A stretch of DNA of 64,000 bases from Chondrinema litorale (lineage in GTDB: Bacteria > Bacteroidota > Bacteroidia > Cytophagales > Flammeovirgaceae), in contig NZ_CP111065.1 in the NCBI RefSeq assembly GCF_026250525.1, positions 1 to 64,000 on the forward strand. Direction: 5' to 3'. Under the pieces are notes generated by a model, which did no database searches, was not told where the DNA came from, and saw only the letters and a program-made list of their open reading frames with translations. Position 1 is the first letter of the stretch. Each line of letters begins with the position of its first letter. A program made the position numbers and the translations under genes. This document shows, one piece after another, positions 44,463 to 53,137 of this stretch.

Positions 44463-45026
44463 ATGAGCTATAGATCATTATCTCAAGTTAATGATGATGA
44501 AGAGGTACTTTGGAGTGAAAAACCATCTCAAATATTAAATCTAAAATCATTCTTTATTTCATCATTATCCATGATCATAAGCCTTTATGTTGTTGTCCAT
44601 ATAAAGGATATATATGATAAGATAAGAAGTTATCAAAAACAGATAGGAATAGAAATAATTGATATTGAAGTCATATTTTATTTTATAGCTATAATTTTCT
44701 TCATATCAGTCTTTTATATGTTTTCATCTTGGTTAAGAGTTTATATGATCGAGTATAAATTAACTACAGATAGATTATTTAAAAAGCATGGTATATTCAA
44801 ACAGGAAATTGATGAATTAGAGCTTTATAGAATTAAGGACTATACTATCATTTCCCCGTTTATTTCACGTCTTTTTAGTGTTGCAAACATAAGGTTAGAT
44901 ACTTCTGACAAATCGCACAGTGTTCTTTACTTAATGGCAATAAAAGATACAGAAAGGGTTAATCAGACAATCCGAAAACAAGTAGAAATCCTCCGATCTA
45001 GAAAAGGAGTGAGAGAAATTGATTAA
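44463..45026 (+). CDS. membrane protein with bacterial PH (bPH2) domain
   Basis: 187 residues. Two hydrophobic segments (FFISSLSMIISLYVVVHI and VIFYFIAIIFFISVFYMFSSW) precede 'YKLTTDRLFKKHGIFKQEIDELELYRIKDYTIISPFISRLFSVANIRLDTSDKSHSVLYLMAI', which is the bPH2 (YdbS/DUF304-type) pattern. Such proteins are membrane-bound with an unknown ligand. It lies 4 bases after the barrel gene and 20 bases before the coupling protein, so the three are one unit. Confidence 0.8.
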   Translation: MSYRSLSQVNDDEEVLWSEKPSQILNLKSFFISSLSMIISLYVVVHIKDIYDKIRSYQKQIGIEIIDIEVIFYFIAIIFFISVFYMFSSWLRVYMIEYKLTTDRLFKKHGIFKQEIDELELYRIKDYTIISPFISRLFSVANIRLDTSDKSHSVLYLMAIKDTERVNQTIRKQVEILRSRKGVREID

Positions 45027-45046
45027 CTACAAAATCAATATAAACT

Positions 45047-46996
45047 ATGGTACTTTCAGCTATATTAGAATTCCTAACAGAAGGGCTAAATGGAGCGACT
45101 GCATCTGATTTTTTATTAATTTTTGTTGGATTAATATTAGTAGCTTTTGGTTTAGATTATTACTCAATTGTATACATATTAGAACCTACTGGTGGTTGGG
45201 AAGATCATTTAAAGTTATTCTTTTTAGAGTATGGTAAAAGCTTGAGATTAATATCTTCTGTGATTTATGTGATTACCATGTATTGGTCTATTAGTAAATC
45301 AAAAGGAAGCCTAACTATTCCAATATCTTTATTCATACTATGCGCTATAATATTTATACTTTCTATATATGCTTTTGCTAACATATATCGGTTCGCTTCT
45401 TATGCCAAATATGGCTATCCTCTTTCTTTTTTAGGCATTCTTTTATCTTCCCCTTTCCTGTGTTCATTCTTTACTAATAAAAAAGATGACAGAAAAATTG
45501 CTGAAAGAGAATTGATGAAAACAGGAGAAAGTGTCAATCTAAAAACAGAATTGGGTTGGATTAATATACCAAATATATTCAGAGGTGTATTAGGTATAGG
45601 AGGAACAGGATGTGGTAAATCATATTCATTAGTAAATCCTTGTATTCATCAACTAATACAAAAAGGATTTTCAGGAATTGTATATGATTTTAAAGCATTT
45701 ACACTGGGTAAAGAAATGGTAAGGTCAATAAAGAAATATGATATAAAATTACCAATTCATTTTATTGATTTTAGAGATATAAGCCGCTCCCATAGATGTA
45801 ATCCTTTCAATCATAAAACACTAGTTCAACAAGCTTTTGCTCATGATTATGCACTCTCTATTATTAATAATCTAGACCCTGAAACAGTTAAAAGACAAGA
45901 CTTTTTTGTTAAATCTGCAAAATCATGGCTAGCAGCAATAATTTGGTTTTATAAGAAAGAATATCCAGAGTATTGCACTATTCCTCATGTTATCAATACA
46001 GCTCTCCATCACGAACATGAAAGAGTGATATCTATGCTAGAAACTAATTCTGATTGTGCTGATATGATACGTTCAATTAGTTCAGCAATGATAGAAGGAG
46101 CAAGTAAGCAAATTGCTGGTGTGATAGGCTCTCTTCAAACTATGCTGCCAACTATTAATAGTCCGGAAATTTGTTGGGTATTAGGAGCTAAAGAAGGCGA
46201 GGAAGATTTTGATTTAGATATTAATAATCCAGATAACCCACAATTACTTTGTATAGGTTCTGATCCTACATTATATCAAACATTTAGCCCTGTGATATCA
46301 TGTATGATGACAGTTGCATCTAAAATCATGAATCAACAATACAAGCACAAAAGTTTTATAATTCTTGATGAAGGACCAACTCTATATATTCCTGGATTCG
46401 ATAATATTCCTGCTACAGCTCGAAGTAACAAAGTTGCTGTTTTTTACTTTGCTCAAAGTATATCTCAAATAATATATCAGTATGGTCGAGATAAAGCCAA
46501 TGTACTATTGTCAGTTCTTAATAATCAGTTTTTTGGAAAAACATCTGATAATGAAGTTGCTGAACTGGTTTCTAAGATGATAGGTAAAGAAGAGAAGGAA
46601 TTTGAAAGAAAAAGTATTAGCCAAGGCAGCTCTTATGCAGCAGGAAGTTCAAGCCTGAATAAATCTAAAAACATATCCTATTCAAGTGATACAAGAGAAA
46701 GATTTGTGATCAATCCACAAGATGTAAGGAGACTAAAAACAGGGGAGTTTATTGGAGAAACAGTTGAAAGTTCAGGTCACTATTTCTATGATAAAATTAG
46801 TGATCCGATGAAGAAGTTTACAAAAGATCAGAAGCAGGATTACGATATAAAAGATTTTGCTAAATTCTCATCATTTGTAGATTATAAGGATATGGAAACA
46901 AAAATTCAAGAGAATAGAGAAAGAATCAAAAAAGAAGTAAATCAAACAGTCAGCAAGTATGAAAACATATTTGAAAACATGAGAGAAGAACAGTAA
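45047..46996 (+). CDS. type IV coupling protein (TraD/VirD4/MobC-like)
   Basis: 649 residues. About three membrane segments in the first 150 residues are followed by Walker A GGTGCGKS (K191) and 'GFSGIVYDFKAFTLGKEMV'. Walker B is SFIILDEGPTLYIPG, and 'KVAVFYFAQSISQI' and 'LSVLNNQFFGKTSDNEVAELVSKMIGKEE' are the sensor segments of VirD4-type ATPases. It would connect the relaxase-DNA complex with the VirB4-containing channel. The C-terminal 100 residues are Ser-rich, then helical. A strong terminator follows. Confidence 0.9.
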   Translation: MVLSAILEFLTEGLNGATASDFLLIFVGLILVAFGLDYYSIVYILEPTGGWEDHLKLFFLEYGKSLRLISSVIYVITMYWSISKSKGSLTIPISLFILCAIIFILSIYAFANIYRFASYAKYGYPLSFLGILLSSPFLCSFFTNKKDDRKIAERELMKTGESVNLKTELGWINIPNIFRGVLGIGGTGCGKSYSLVNPCIHQLIQKGFSGIVYDFKAFTLGKEMVRSIKKYDIKLPIHFIDFRDISRSHRCNPFNHKTLVQQAFAHDYALSIINNLDPETVKRQDFFVKSAKSWLAAIIWFYKKEYPEYCTIPHVINTALHHEHERVISMLETNSDCADMIRSISSAMIEGASKQIAGVIGSLQTMLPTINSPEICWVLGAKEGEEDFDLDINNPDNPQLLCIGSDPTLYQTFSPVISCMMTVASKIMNQQYKHKSFIILDEGPTLYIPGFDNIPATARSNKVAVFYFAQSISQIIYQYGRDKANVLLSVLNNQFFGKTSDNEVAELVSKMIGKEEKEFERKSISQGSSYAAGSSSLNKSKNISYSSDTRERFVINPQDVRRLKTGEFIGETVESSGHYFYDKISDPMKKFTKDQKQDYDIKDFAKFSSFVDYKDMETKIQENRERIKKEVNQTVSKYENIFENMREEQ

Positions 46997-47064
46997 AGTA
47001 AAGTTTCCCATCAGCCAGTTAATAGATAAACTAATTTGGCATAGTTTATTTTGATTTCTATTTT

Positions 47065-47098
47065 AAAATCGCTTTTTAAATGAGAAGCGATTTTTTTT
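47065..47098 (+). terminator. rho-independent terminator after the coupling protein gene
   Basis: AAAATCGCTT (47065-47074) pairs with AAGCGATTTT (47085-47094), a perfect 10-bp stem with a T8 run at 47091-47098. It lies between convergent genes and the stop of the minus-strand VWA gene is at its edge. Confidence 0.85.
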
Positions 47099-48464
47099 AC
47101 AATGTTTGTATTATCATTTTTTTTTCTTCATCAGTTAAATTTTGTATTTGAAGAATCAATTTTGCTGATCTGTGGTCAGAACCTTTTTTGTCACTTAAAG
47201 TTATATGTTGTGTTATATTTGAAATGTAATTAGTAAGTTTTGGGTATGTGCTAAAAAAATAATTTTTTATTTCATATCCTCTCAAAAATGATAAAATTTC
47301 ATTTTCATTAAATTCTTCATTAGTTTTTAAATTCATATATTTTATATTGTTATCCATAATATAAGGCTCGTTATTTATAGATTTACCTCTATAAATGTCT
47401 TTCTTTGAATAAAGTGTTTTATCACTTTTACCTTCAATTGTGAGATAAATTTGTTTTTTATCAAAAGATATAATTGTATCAAAAGAATTTAATATTCTAC
47501 AGATTTCATCAACTAAAATCTTATTTTGTTTTAAATCATCTAATTTATATTTGCCTAATCCGTAATTCTTAATTTCGACACCAACAGCTGAAGTTGTATC
47601 TATGATATATCCAATTTCAACTTTTAGTTCATCATGATTATTAAAGTATTTTACTAAAGGCACTAGATTTGAAATTTCTGGTATAGGTTTTATTTTTTCT
47701 CTCATTTTTCCTTTAGTATTTGTAGCTTCATTACCTTGAGGTAAACATGGGGTAATAGAGATAGCTGTTACACTAAACAATGCATTGTATGAGACAACGG
47801 AAAATGAGTAAAATGCAAAGCCAAAAATGACTATACTAATAATAGCATTACTTTTTTTTGCTATTTCTATACCTGTTATTCCTATAAAAGGAAGAAAAGA
47901 AATATAAGATTTTTGAGTCCCTTTATTTTCAAAATCAATAATATCATCGATACTATCTAAGTAGTAGATTTTAAAATACTTTGATTTGATGGAGTTAAAT
48001 TGTTCTAAATTTCCACCATTTATAGCAATAATAAATGCGTTGTTATAGATGTCTAATTTATGTTTTTTTACTATTTCAATAAATTCAGAATAATTTGTTT
48101 TATCACCTTTATCTCTATCTGTAATTAATAACAATTTTGTTGTTAGAAGATATTTTGAATTGTTTGCTTTCCAGCTTTCTCTAATTTCAAACCCTTTAGA
48201 TATTCCACAAGTAAGATTTGTATCAGGATGTAACTTTAAATTTGGTTTTAAGAAAGATTTAATATTTGTAACAGGTATAATTTCATCTAATATTACTTCG
48301 CCAGCAAAAGGAATAATTGCATAATAAATATTAGAAGGTTTGTAATGATCAATACTGTACTTGTTAACGAAAGAAGTTATATGATCTTCAACTATTTTAA
48401 TATAGTCTGTCATAGAATAAGAAACATCAATGACAAAAATTAGTAACATTTTTTTTTCTTTCAT
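47097..48464 (-). CDS. von Willebrand factor A domain protein with OmpA-like C-terminus
   Basis: 455 residues. The first 190 residues are a VWA domain with an intact MIDAS motif DVSYS in LIFVIDVSYSMTDY, plus TLTCG-type (NLTCGISKG) and ITDRDKGDKT positions. Two hydrophobic segments follow (FLPFIGITGIEIA; AIISIVIFGFAFYSFSVVSYNALF). The C-terminal half contains VEIGYIID, IYLTIEGKSDKTLYS and DHRSAKLILQIQ, in the order seen in OmpA-like peptidoglycan-binding domains, though degenerate. VWA proteins of this kind act in metal-dependent adhesion or in tellurite/TerY-type modules. Function here is unknown. Upstream, 48 bases away, is a small HTH gene in the same direction. Confidence 0.65.
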   Translation of the reverse strand: MKEKKMLLIFVIDVSYSMTDYIKIVEDHITSFVNKYSIDHYKPSNIYYAIIPFAGEVILDEIIPVTNIKSFLKPNLKLHPDTNLTCGISKGFEIRESWKANNSKYLLTTKLLLITDRDKGDKTNYSEFIEIVKKHKLDIYNNAFIIAINGGNLEQFNSIKSKYFKIYYLDSIDDIIDFENKGTQKSYISFLPFIGITGIEIAKKSNAIISIVIFGFAFYSFSVVSYNALFSVTAISITPCLPQGNEATNTKGKMREKIKPIPEISNLVPLVKYFNNHDELKVEIGYIIDTTSAVGVEIKNYGLGKYKLDDLKQNKILVDEICRILNSFDTIISFDKKQIYLTIEGKSDKTLYSKKDIYRGKSINNEPYIMDNNIKYMNLKTNEEFNENEILSFLRGYEIKNYFFSTYPKLTNYISNITQHITLSDKKGSDHRSAKLILQIQNLTDEEKKMIIQTL

Positions 48465-48512
48465 ATTTATATAATTTCAATTAAACTCTTAATTGAATGC
48501 AAAATATACATT

Positions 48513-48710
48513 TCATTTGAGATTATTTTTCCCTCTCAATTCCTCATAAGAGCAGTTTAAATGATCTATTGATTTGTCAATTTCTTCTTGTTTAAAAGAA
48601 TTGTTCCTGATTCTATAATTAAATTGTTTGTAACTCAGTTTTAAAACATTTTCAGCAAACCATGTAAGGCTAATGCCTTTACTTTTCAGTACATTCTTTA
48701 TATTCTTCAT
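48513..48710 (-). CDS. small HTH protein
   Basis: 65 residues: MKNIKNVLKSKGISLTWFAENVLKLSYKQFNYRIRN, a compact Cro/XRE-like helix-turn-helix, then 'QEEIDKSIDHLNCSYEEL'. Bacteroidetes genomes carry many such short phage-type regulators. It is in the same direction as and immediately upstream of the VWA gene, so it may control it. Confidence 0.6.
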   Translation of the reverse strand: MKNIKNVLKSKGISLTWFAENVLKLSYKQFNYRIRNNSFKQEEIDKSIDHLNCSYEELRGKNNLK

Positions 48711-48863
48711 AATACAAATATAAAGGATTTAGCAAGATTAAACACCTTAAAAATAAAGATAAAAATATACTAAAAAATAGGATATTAAAAAAATAACAAT
48801 TAGTTTAGACATATAGTAATCTCTAAATTTTTATTAAAAGGGGATTGGGTTATTTGTAAAATT

Positions 48864-48905
48864 CCCGAAAAGTGTCTCCGCGACCAAACTTTGACACTTA
48901 ACGGG
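48864..48905. promoter_or_regulatory. composite hairpin upstream of the cell-wall hydrolase gene
   Basis: CCCG (48864-48867)/CGGG (48902-48905) encloses AAGTGTC (48870-48876)/GACACTT (48893-48899), both perfect. The loop TCCGCGACC is much richer in G and C than its surroundings. It ends 14 bases before the ATG at 48920. It may be a leader structure or the remnant of a mobile-element end. Confidence 0.5.
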
Positions 48906-48919
48906 GTAAAATTAAAATC

Positions 48920-49840
48920 ATGGCAAATCTAATTAAAAACACGAATTCTTCGGGTATCTGTGTTCCTAAAGTTAATTGGCATAGGATCAAAATAGGCTTG
49001 ATACTAGTTTCTTTATTATTGCTTTTAATTTCTATTTCAAGTTATGATTCATCACTTGACCAAGATAATGTACAAGAAAAAATCATTACTGAAATAAGTC
49101 TGGAAGTAAAACATAATAACCCTTCTATTCAAACACTTAGAAAGGGATTTTTAAAGGAAAAGAATCGAATAGTTCTACAGTATTTGAATCAGTATGGAGT
49201 TGGTAGAGTAGATCAATTAGCTATACAAGAGAAAAAAGATTTACACAGAAGTATAAGCTTATTATTTAAGCAAAAAGTTTTAGGTGAAATAGATATAGAA
49301 TCTCATGTATATCAGTATTTCACTGATACAATGGATTTAAACAAGCTTGAAACAGCTTTAATGGAGCAAGCAACTTACAACATTCCTGCATCTATTAAAT
49401 TAGCTCAATCGGCTTTAGAAACGGGGTATGGTAGTAGAATTATTAATAATAATTACTTTGGTATTAAAGATAAAACTGGTAATGTTGAAAAGAGTACTAC
49501 AACAGAATATTACACTTTGAAAGAAGTGAAGAAATACTCTCATAAGATTCTTAGTAAGCAGCTAATTAAGAAAAATGGAAGATCATACTATAAGTGTCTT
49601 GTAAAAGATAGTTTTGAAAAATATGATAGTCCTTGGTTCTCTTTTAGGGCTCATTCCAGATATCTAACTTCTAATAAAAGATATGCTCCATTATTTGTTG
49701 GAGGTAAAAAATTTGATGCTTGGGCTGATAAGATCGGTTCTGAAAAATCAGGTGGTGTAGGTTATGCTACTTCTCTAGAATATGGAGAATTACTTAAAGC
49801 TATAATTCAAAGATACAATTTGGATTTATTAGACTTTTAG
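48920..49840 (+). CDS. membrane-anchored glucosaminidase-type peptidoglycan hydrolase
   Basis: 306 residues. One N-terminal membrane segment (IKIGLILVSLLLLLISISS, about residues 24-42), then a linker and a glucosaminidase domain: 'PASIKLAQSALETGYGSRIINNNYFGIKD' with the catalytic-type Glu in LETGYG, and 'FRAHSRYLTSNKRYAPLF'. This FlgJ/GH73-like enzyme cleaves peptidoglycan glycan strands. In conjugative plasmids such an enzyme (VirB1-like) opens the wall for the T4SS, the most likely role here. It is 5 bases from the XRE gene downstream. Confidence 0.82.
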   Translation: MANLIKNTNSSGICVPKVNWHRIKIGLILVSLLLLLISISSYDSSLDQDNVQEKIITEISLEVKHNNPSIQTLRKGFLKEKNRIVLQYLNQYGVGRVDQLAIQEKKDLHRSISLLFKQKVLGEIDIESHVYQYFTDTMDLNKLETALMEQATYNIPASIKLAQSALETGYGSRIINNNYFGIKDKTGNVEKSTTTEYYTLKEVKKYSHKILSKQLIKKNGRSYYKCLVKDSFEKYDSPWFSFRAHSRYLTSNKRYAPLFVGGKKFDAWADKIGSEKSGGVGYATSLEYGELLKAIIQRYNLDLLDF

Positions 49841-49844
49841 TAAA

Positions 49845-50174
49845 ATGATAGGTACCAAAATAAGAGATAAGGCAAATGAAGTCTTAGGTAAAAGGTATCG
49901 TAAACTACTCTCTGAAAAGCTAAATCTTTCTGAAAGAACTATAACAAACATATTTAATTCAGAAGATATAAGTGTGAAGAGGTTAGAGCAAATTTGTAGC
50001 TGTTTGGGTTGCTCTGTATGCTACTTTTTCTTAGATCAAGAAAAAGATATTATCAAGTTTCATCAAGACAAAGAAGAAAAATACAGAGAGTATTTACTAG
50101 AGTTAAAAGAGAAAGTTAATGATAACTTAAGTGGGGCAATTAGCAGTTTTTTGAAAGGAATAGATAATGTGTAA
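49845..50174 (+). CDS. XRE-family regulator, paralog of the one at 22778
   Basis: 109 residues: 'YRKLLSEKLNLSERTITNIFNSEDISVKRLEQICSCLGCSVCYFF' is a helix-turn-helix with the same RxxLSEKxxxSERxI..IFN signature as the protein encoded at 22778-23197. Tail KEKVNDNLSGAISSFLKG is helical. Co-transcribed with the wall hydrolase (5 bases apart), it could regulate transfer genes. Confidence 0.75.
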   Translation: MIGTKIRDKANEVLGKRYRKLLSEKLNLSERTITNIFNSEDISVKRLEQICSCLGCSVCYFFLDQEKDIIKFHQDKEEKYREYLLELKEKVNDNLSGAISSFLKGIDNV

Positions 50175-50258
50175 AGAGTAGTTCTTAACACTAATTAAGC
50201 ATAGTAAGCAGGAGAAGTTAAAATTGTATAAATGAAATTGTTTTTTTGTTTTGTAGCT

Positions 50259-50288
50259 AAAAAAGAGGCTTTTTAAGCCTCTTTTTTT
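50259..50288 (+). terminator. rho-independent terminator after the hydrolase-XRE operon
   Basis: AAAAAAGAGGCTT (50259-50271) and AAGCCTCTTTTTT (50275-50287) pair perfectly around a 3-base loop and continue into a T-run. Confidence 0.88.
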
Positions 50289-50387
50289 TATGATTACTTT
50301 TTTTAATACCTAAAATAGATTAATATTGGGTGCATTTCACTAATATTAGTAAGCATACTCATTAATTTATTTATTGGTCTCAGAAAT

Positions 50388-50535
50388 GGGTTCAAAACCC
50401 TGTACTTTCAGTACAGAACTTTAGTACTGCGAAAAAATATAGACAGTATAAAGTTAAAAATTAAATTGATATTATTTCAAACAAAGGACTTTAAGTCCTC
50501 TATTAAACCTCTGTACTTTCAGTGCAGAGTGGTTT
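50388..50535. repeat. cluster of four short palindromes
   Basis: GGGTT-CAA-AACCC (50388-50400), CTGTAC-TTTCA-GTACAG (50400-50416), AGGACT-TTA-AGTCCT (50485-50499), and CTCTGTAC-TTTCA-GTGCAGAG (50509-50529) enclosed by AAACC/GGTTT (50505-50535). The second and fourth share CTGTAC-TTTCA. They resemble REP-type intergenic repeats. Confidence 0.55.
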
Positions 50536-50628
50536 AGTGGAATAATTCGCCAATTTTTGCCTATACCAAATAGTGTTATTTGGGAGGTATTCATATTTAA
50601 ATTACACATTAGAATCAATCAATTTAAC

Positions 50629-52431
50629 ATGAAAAAAACATCACTATTTTTACTATTAATTATACAATTACTACTGCAATCGATTAGTTATTCTCAAAGC
50701 TCAAATCCATCCTATGCAATTCAAAAAATTCAGGATTTTGAAAAAGATAAATTATCTATCAACAAACTCAATACTTATTTAAAGCTTCAAAAATCATCTA
50801 GATTCAAAAATGTAAGTTTAATAGAAGTTAGTAATATCACTGAACTCATAAAAAATGATGAAGTTATAATTGATTTGTTTGGAGAAACTAGGATAAATAC
50901 AAAACGTTTGATTTATCAGAATGAAGAAGATTTTATTTGGGAGGGTGAATTTTCTAATAAAGGAAAAATATCTTTATTTAAAGAAAATGGAAGGATTTAT
51001 GGTCAGATAAGAAAAAAAAATAAAGTATTTGATATTCAATACCTTGAAGATGGGGTAGCCACATTAATTGAATATGATATGAATAAACTCAATCAATTGC
51101 AATGTGCTACAGAAGAAAAATTGACTTCGCAATCTTTAAAAAATAATTCCAATAAAGCTAACACACGGACAGCAGATGATAATATTAGACCTACTGTAGA
51201 TGTTCTTTGTCTTTATACACCTGCGGCATTAGCAACAGGATTAAGTGTAACGGATGTAGTTAATACTGCCAAAAATCAGTGGCTCAGTTCTCAAATAAAT
51301 AGTAATGTTCATCCACTGATTCGTATTGCAGGTTATGAAGAGTTAAATTTTATAGAAAATTATGGAGGTAATGATATTGGTCAAGATGCAACTGAATTAA
51401 GTAATAATGTGACAGCACAACAATTAAGAGATCAATATCAAGCAGACTTAGTCATTCTATTAACAGATGGTAATTATCCCGGAGTTGGTGGAGTGGTAGA
51501 TGAAATAGGACCTAATGAAGATCATGCTTATGGAGTTGTTCAGATACTTACAGCCACATCTACATATACATGGATACATGAATTAGCACATCTTTTTGGT
51601 GCTCGGCATCAAAATGATCCAGCAGTTGGAGAAGCTCATGGTTATGGATGGTCTACAGGAACTCTTGCTTGGATAAACAGATATGGTACTATTATGCATA
51701 CTTATGAAAGTAGTAGAGAAAGATTGTTGTACTTTTCTAATCCTGATATAACATATGAAGGAGAAGTTACAGGTATTGATAATACAAACTTTAATACAAA
51801 AGTGATTAATACAAATGGATGGGATTTAGCTGACTTTAGATATATTCCTTCAAATATGACAACTATGATATATGGACCTGGATTAGCAGATAGTGGAGAT
51901 AACTTAAGCTTTAGCTGTAATATTTATAATGGTCAAAGTCCATTTAGTTATACTTGGGCAGTAGGACGTACTACTGTAGGAACATCAAATACACTTAGCT
52001 ATACTATGCCAACTGATCAAGATTTAAATTTGAGATTATCAGTAACAGGAGGAGATGGACAAACTGCAAGTGCTACTTATTTTGTAAGAAACTCTTATGA
52101 GGATGGAGGTAATTGTACAGTATGTCCAGATAGTTTAGGATATGATATTTTTTATGATGACATAGATGTTGATAATATTGAAAGGGATCTTTTGTATCCA
52201 AATCCATCATCCAATTTAGTTCGATTGAAATTAACAGATCAACAATCCTCATTTAATGTTTTACAAATTATTGACTTAAGTGGTTCTATTAAATTTGAAA
52301 CACAATTAAGTGAAGGTAATTATGATGATCAATTTATTGAATTAAACCTAGATGAATTGAAGCCGTCTATTTATTTTATTAAGCTAATAGGTCAAACTAA
52401 TTCTCATTCTTTTAAATTCATCAAAAAATAA
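50629..52431 (+). CDS. secreted M12-type (reprolysin-like) metalloprotease with T9SS sorting tail
   Basis: About 600 residues from the ATG at 50629 (MKKTSLFLLLIIQLLLQSIS signal, ends YSQS); a longer frame to 50557 lacks a proper signal. After a propeptide-like region (to about residue 180) the catalytic domain carries HELAHLFGARH (H317, H321, H327), the HExxHxxGxxH zinc site, and TIMHTYESS as the Met-turn (IMHT). A PKD-like domain (SFSCNIYNGQSPFSYTWAVG) follows. The last 80 residues (LLYPNPSSNLVRLKL, then KPSIYFIKLIG..FIKK) are a type A sorting domain for the type IX system. It is therefore an exported or surface protease. Confidence 0.88.
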   Translation: MKKTSLFLLLIIQLLLQSISYSQSSNPSYAIQKIQDFEKDKLSINKLNTYLKLQKSSRFKNVSLIEVSNITELIKNDEVIIDLFGETRINTKRLIYQNEEDFIWEGEFSNKGKISLFKENGRIYGQIRKKNKVFDIQYLEDGVATLIEYDMNKLNQLQCATEEKLTSQSLKNNSNKANTRTADDNIRPTVDVLCLYTPAALATGLSVTDVVNTAKNQWLSSQINSNVHPLIRIAGYEELNFIENYGGNDIGQDATELSNNVTAQQLRDQYQADLVILLTDGNYPGVGGVVDEIGPNEDHAYGVVQILTATSTYTWIHELAHLFGARHQNDPAVGEAHGYGWSTGTLAWINRYGTIMHTYESSRERLLYFSNPDITYEGEVTGIDNTNFNTKVINTNGWDLADFRYIPSNMTTMIYGPGLADSGDNLSFSCNIYNGQSPFSYTWAVGRTTVGTSNTLSYTMPTDQDLNLRLSVTGGDGQTASATYFVRNSYEDGGNCTVCPDSLGYDIFYDDIDVDNIERDLLYPNPSSNLVRLKLTDQQSSFNVLQIIDLSGSIKFETQLSEGNYDDQFIELNLDELKPSIYFIKLIGQTNSHSFKFIKK

Positions 52432-52437
52432 TGGCGA

Positions 52438-52983
52438 ATGTCCAAGTTTAGAATATTTGTTTTATTGACTGTATTGATTTTGGGTTGTAGTGAAGAAGAT
52501 AGTCTTATACCTGAAGTTTATACAGGTAAAGTTACTGCATTAAAAAATGGAGAATCATGGGAATCTTTAGCTTATTTTGATTCGTTGGAACATATTCCAA
52601 ATAGATATATTTTAAAGGCTCATGTTTACAATGAAAACTCATTTTGGAGAGAAACATTTGATATAAGGAAGTTAAAAGCATCATATGAAATTCAACCTAT
52701 AATATCATATGAAACAAGTGAACCGGAAAAGGTTTCTTCTCATTATAATACTATGATTGATGATGGTGATGTAGTTGGAGATATTTATAGTTTAGATACA
52801 ACAATTACTAATCATTATTTTCAAATCACAGATTATGATGCTAGTAAGCAGGAAATAACAGGCGTTTTTCAAGTATCATTTATCCTTACAAGAGATGATG
52901 GAGAGGGAGAAACCCCACCTCAAAAACTAGAGTTTACAGATGGTAAGTTCACTGTAAAGGTGAATAACGATTGGTTTGAATAA
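52438..52983 (+). CDS. lipoprotein, function unknown
   Basis: 181 residues. MSKFRIFVLLTVLILGC is a lipobox signal (LILGC), then SEEDSLIPEVYTG. The body is beta-rich ('TGKVTALKNGESWESLAYFDSLEHIP', 'SKQEITGVFQVSFILT...KLEFTDGKFTVKV'), the pattern of DUF6252-type Bacteroidetes lipoproteins. Six bases after the protease gene, so co-transcribed; may be an inhibitor, chaperone or surface partner of it (inference). Confidence 0.6.
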   Translation: MSKFRIFVLLTVLILGCSEEDSLIPEVYTGKVTALKNGESWESLAYFDSLEHIPNRYILKAHVYNENSFWRETFDIRKLKASYEIQPIISYETSEPEKVSSHYNTMIDDGDVVGDIYSLDTTITNHYFQITDYDASKQEITGVFQVSFILTRDDGEGETPPQKLEFTDGKFTVKVNNDWFE

Positions 52984-52986
52984 GGT

Positions 52987-53029
52987 AAAAATCCATATCT
53001 AATTTTTGATTTATTAGATATGGATTTTT
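52987..53029 (+). terminator. long-stem terminator after the protease-lipoprotein operon
   Basis: A 16-base arm 52987-53002 (AAAAATCCATATCTAA) pairs perfectly with 53014-53029 (TTAGATATGGATTTTT), loop 11 bases. Confidence 0.85.
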
Positions 53030-53137
53030 AGGTTTAACTTGTAAAGCAGTGTTTTATTTGCTATATAAAAATACCTGATTAAGGGTATTTATTTAATTTG
53101 AAATGATTATTATTTTAATAAATAAAAATCATATTCA

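Larger units (their letters stand above)
50175..50628. other. intergenic region with terminator and a cluster of short palindromes
   Basis: No gene is seen in 454 bases. Contains the terminator at 50259-50288 and four hairpins at 50388-50535. The region before the protease start is otherwise AT-rich. Confidence 0.55.

Noticed and set aside
50317..50420. tRNA gene, suggested by short stems and GGGTTCAAAACCC
   Set aside because: GGTTCAA resembles a T-loop, but no acceptor stem, D-arm or anticodon arm of the right spacing can be placed around it.
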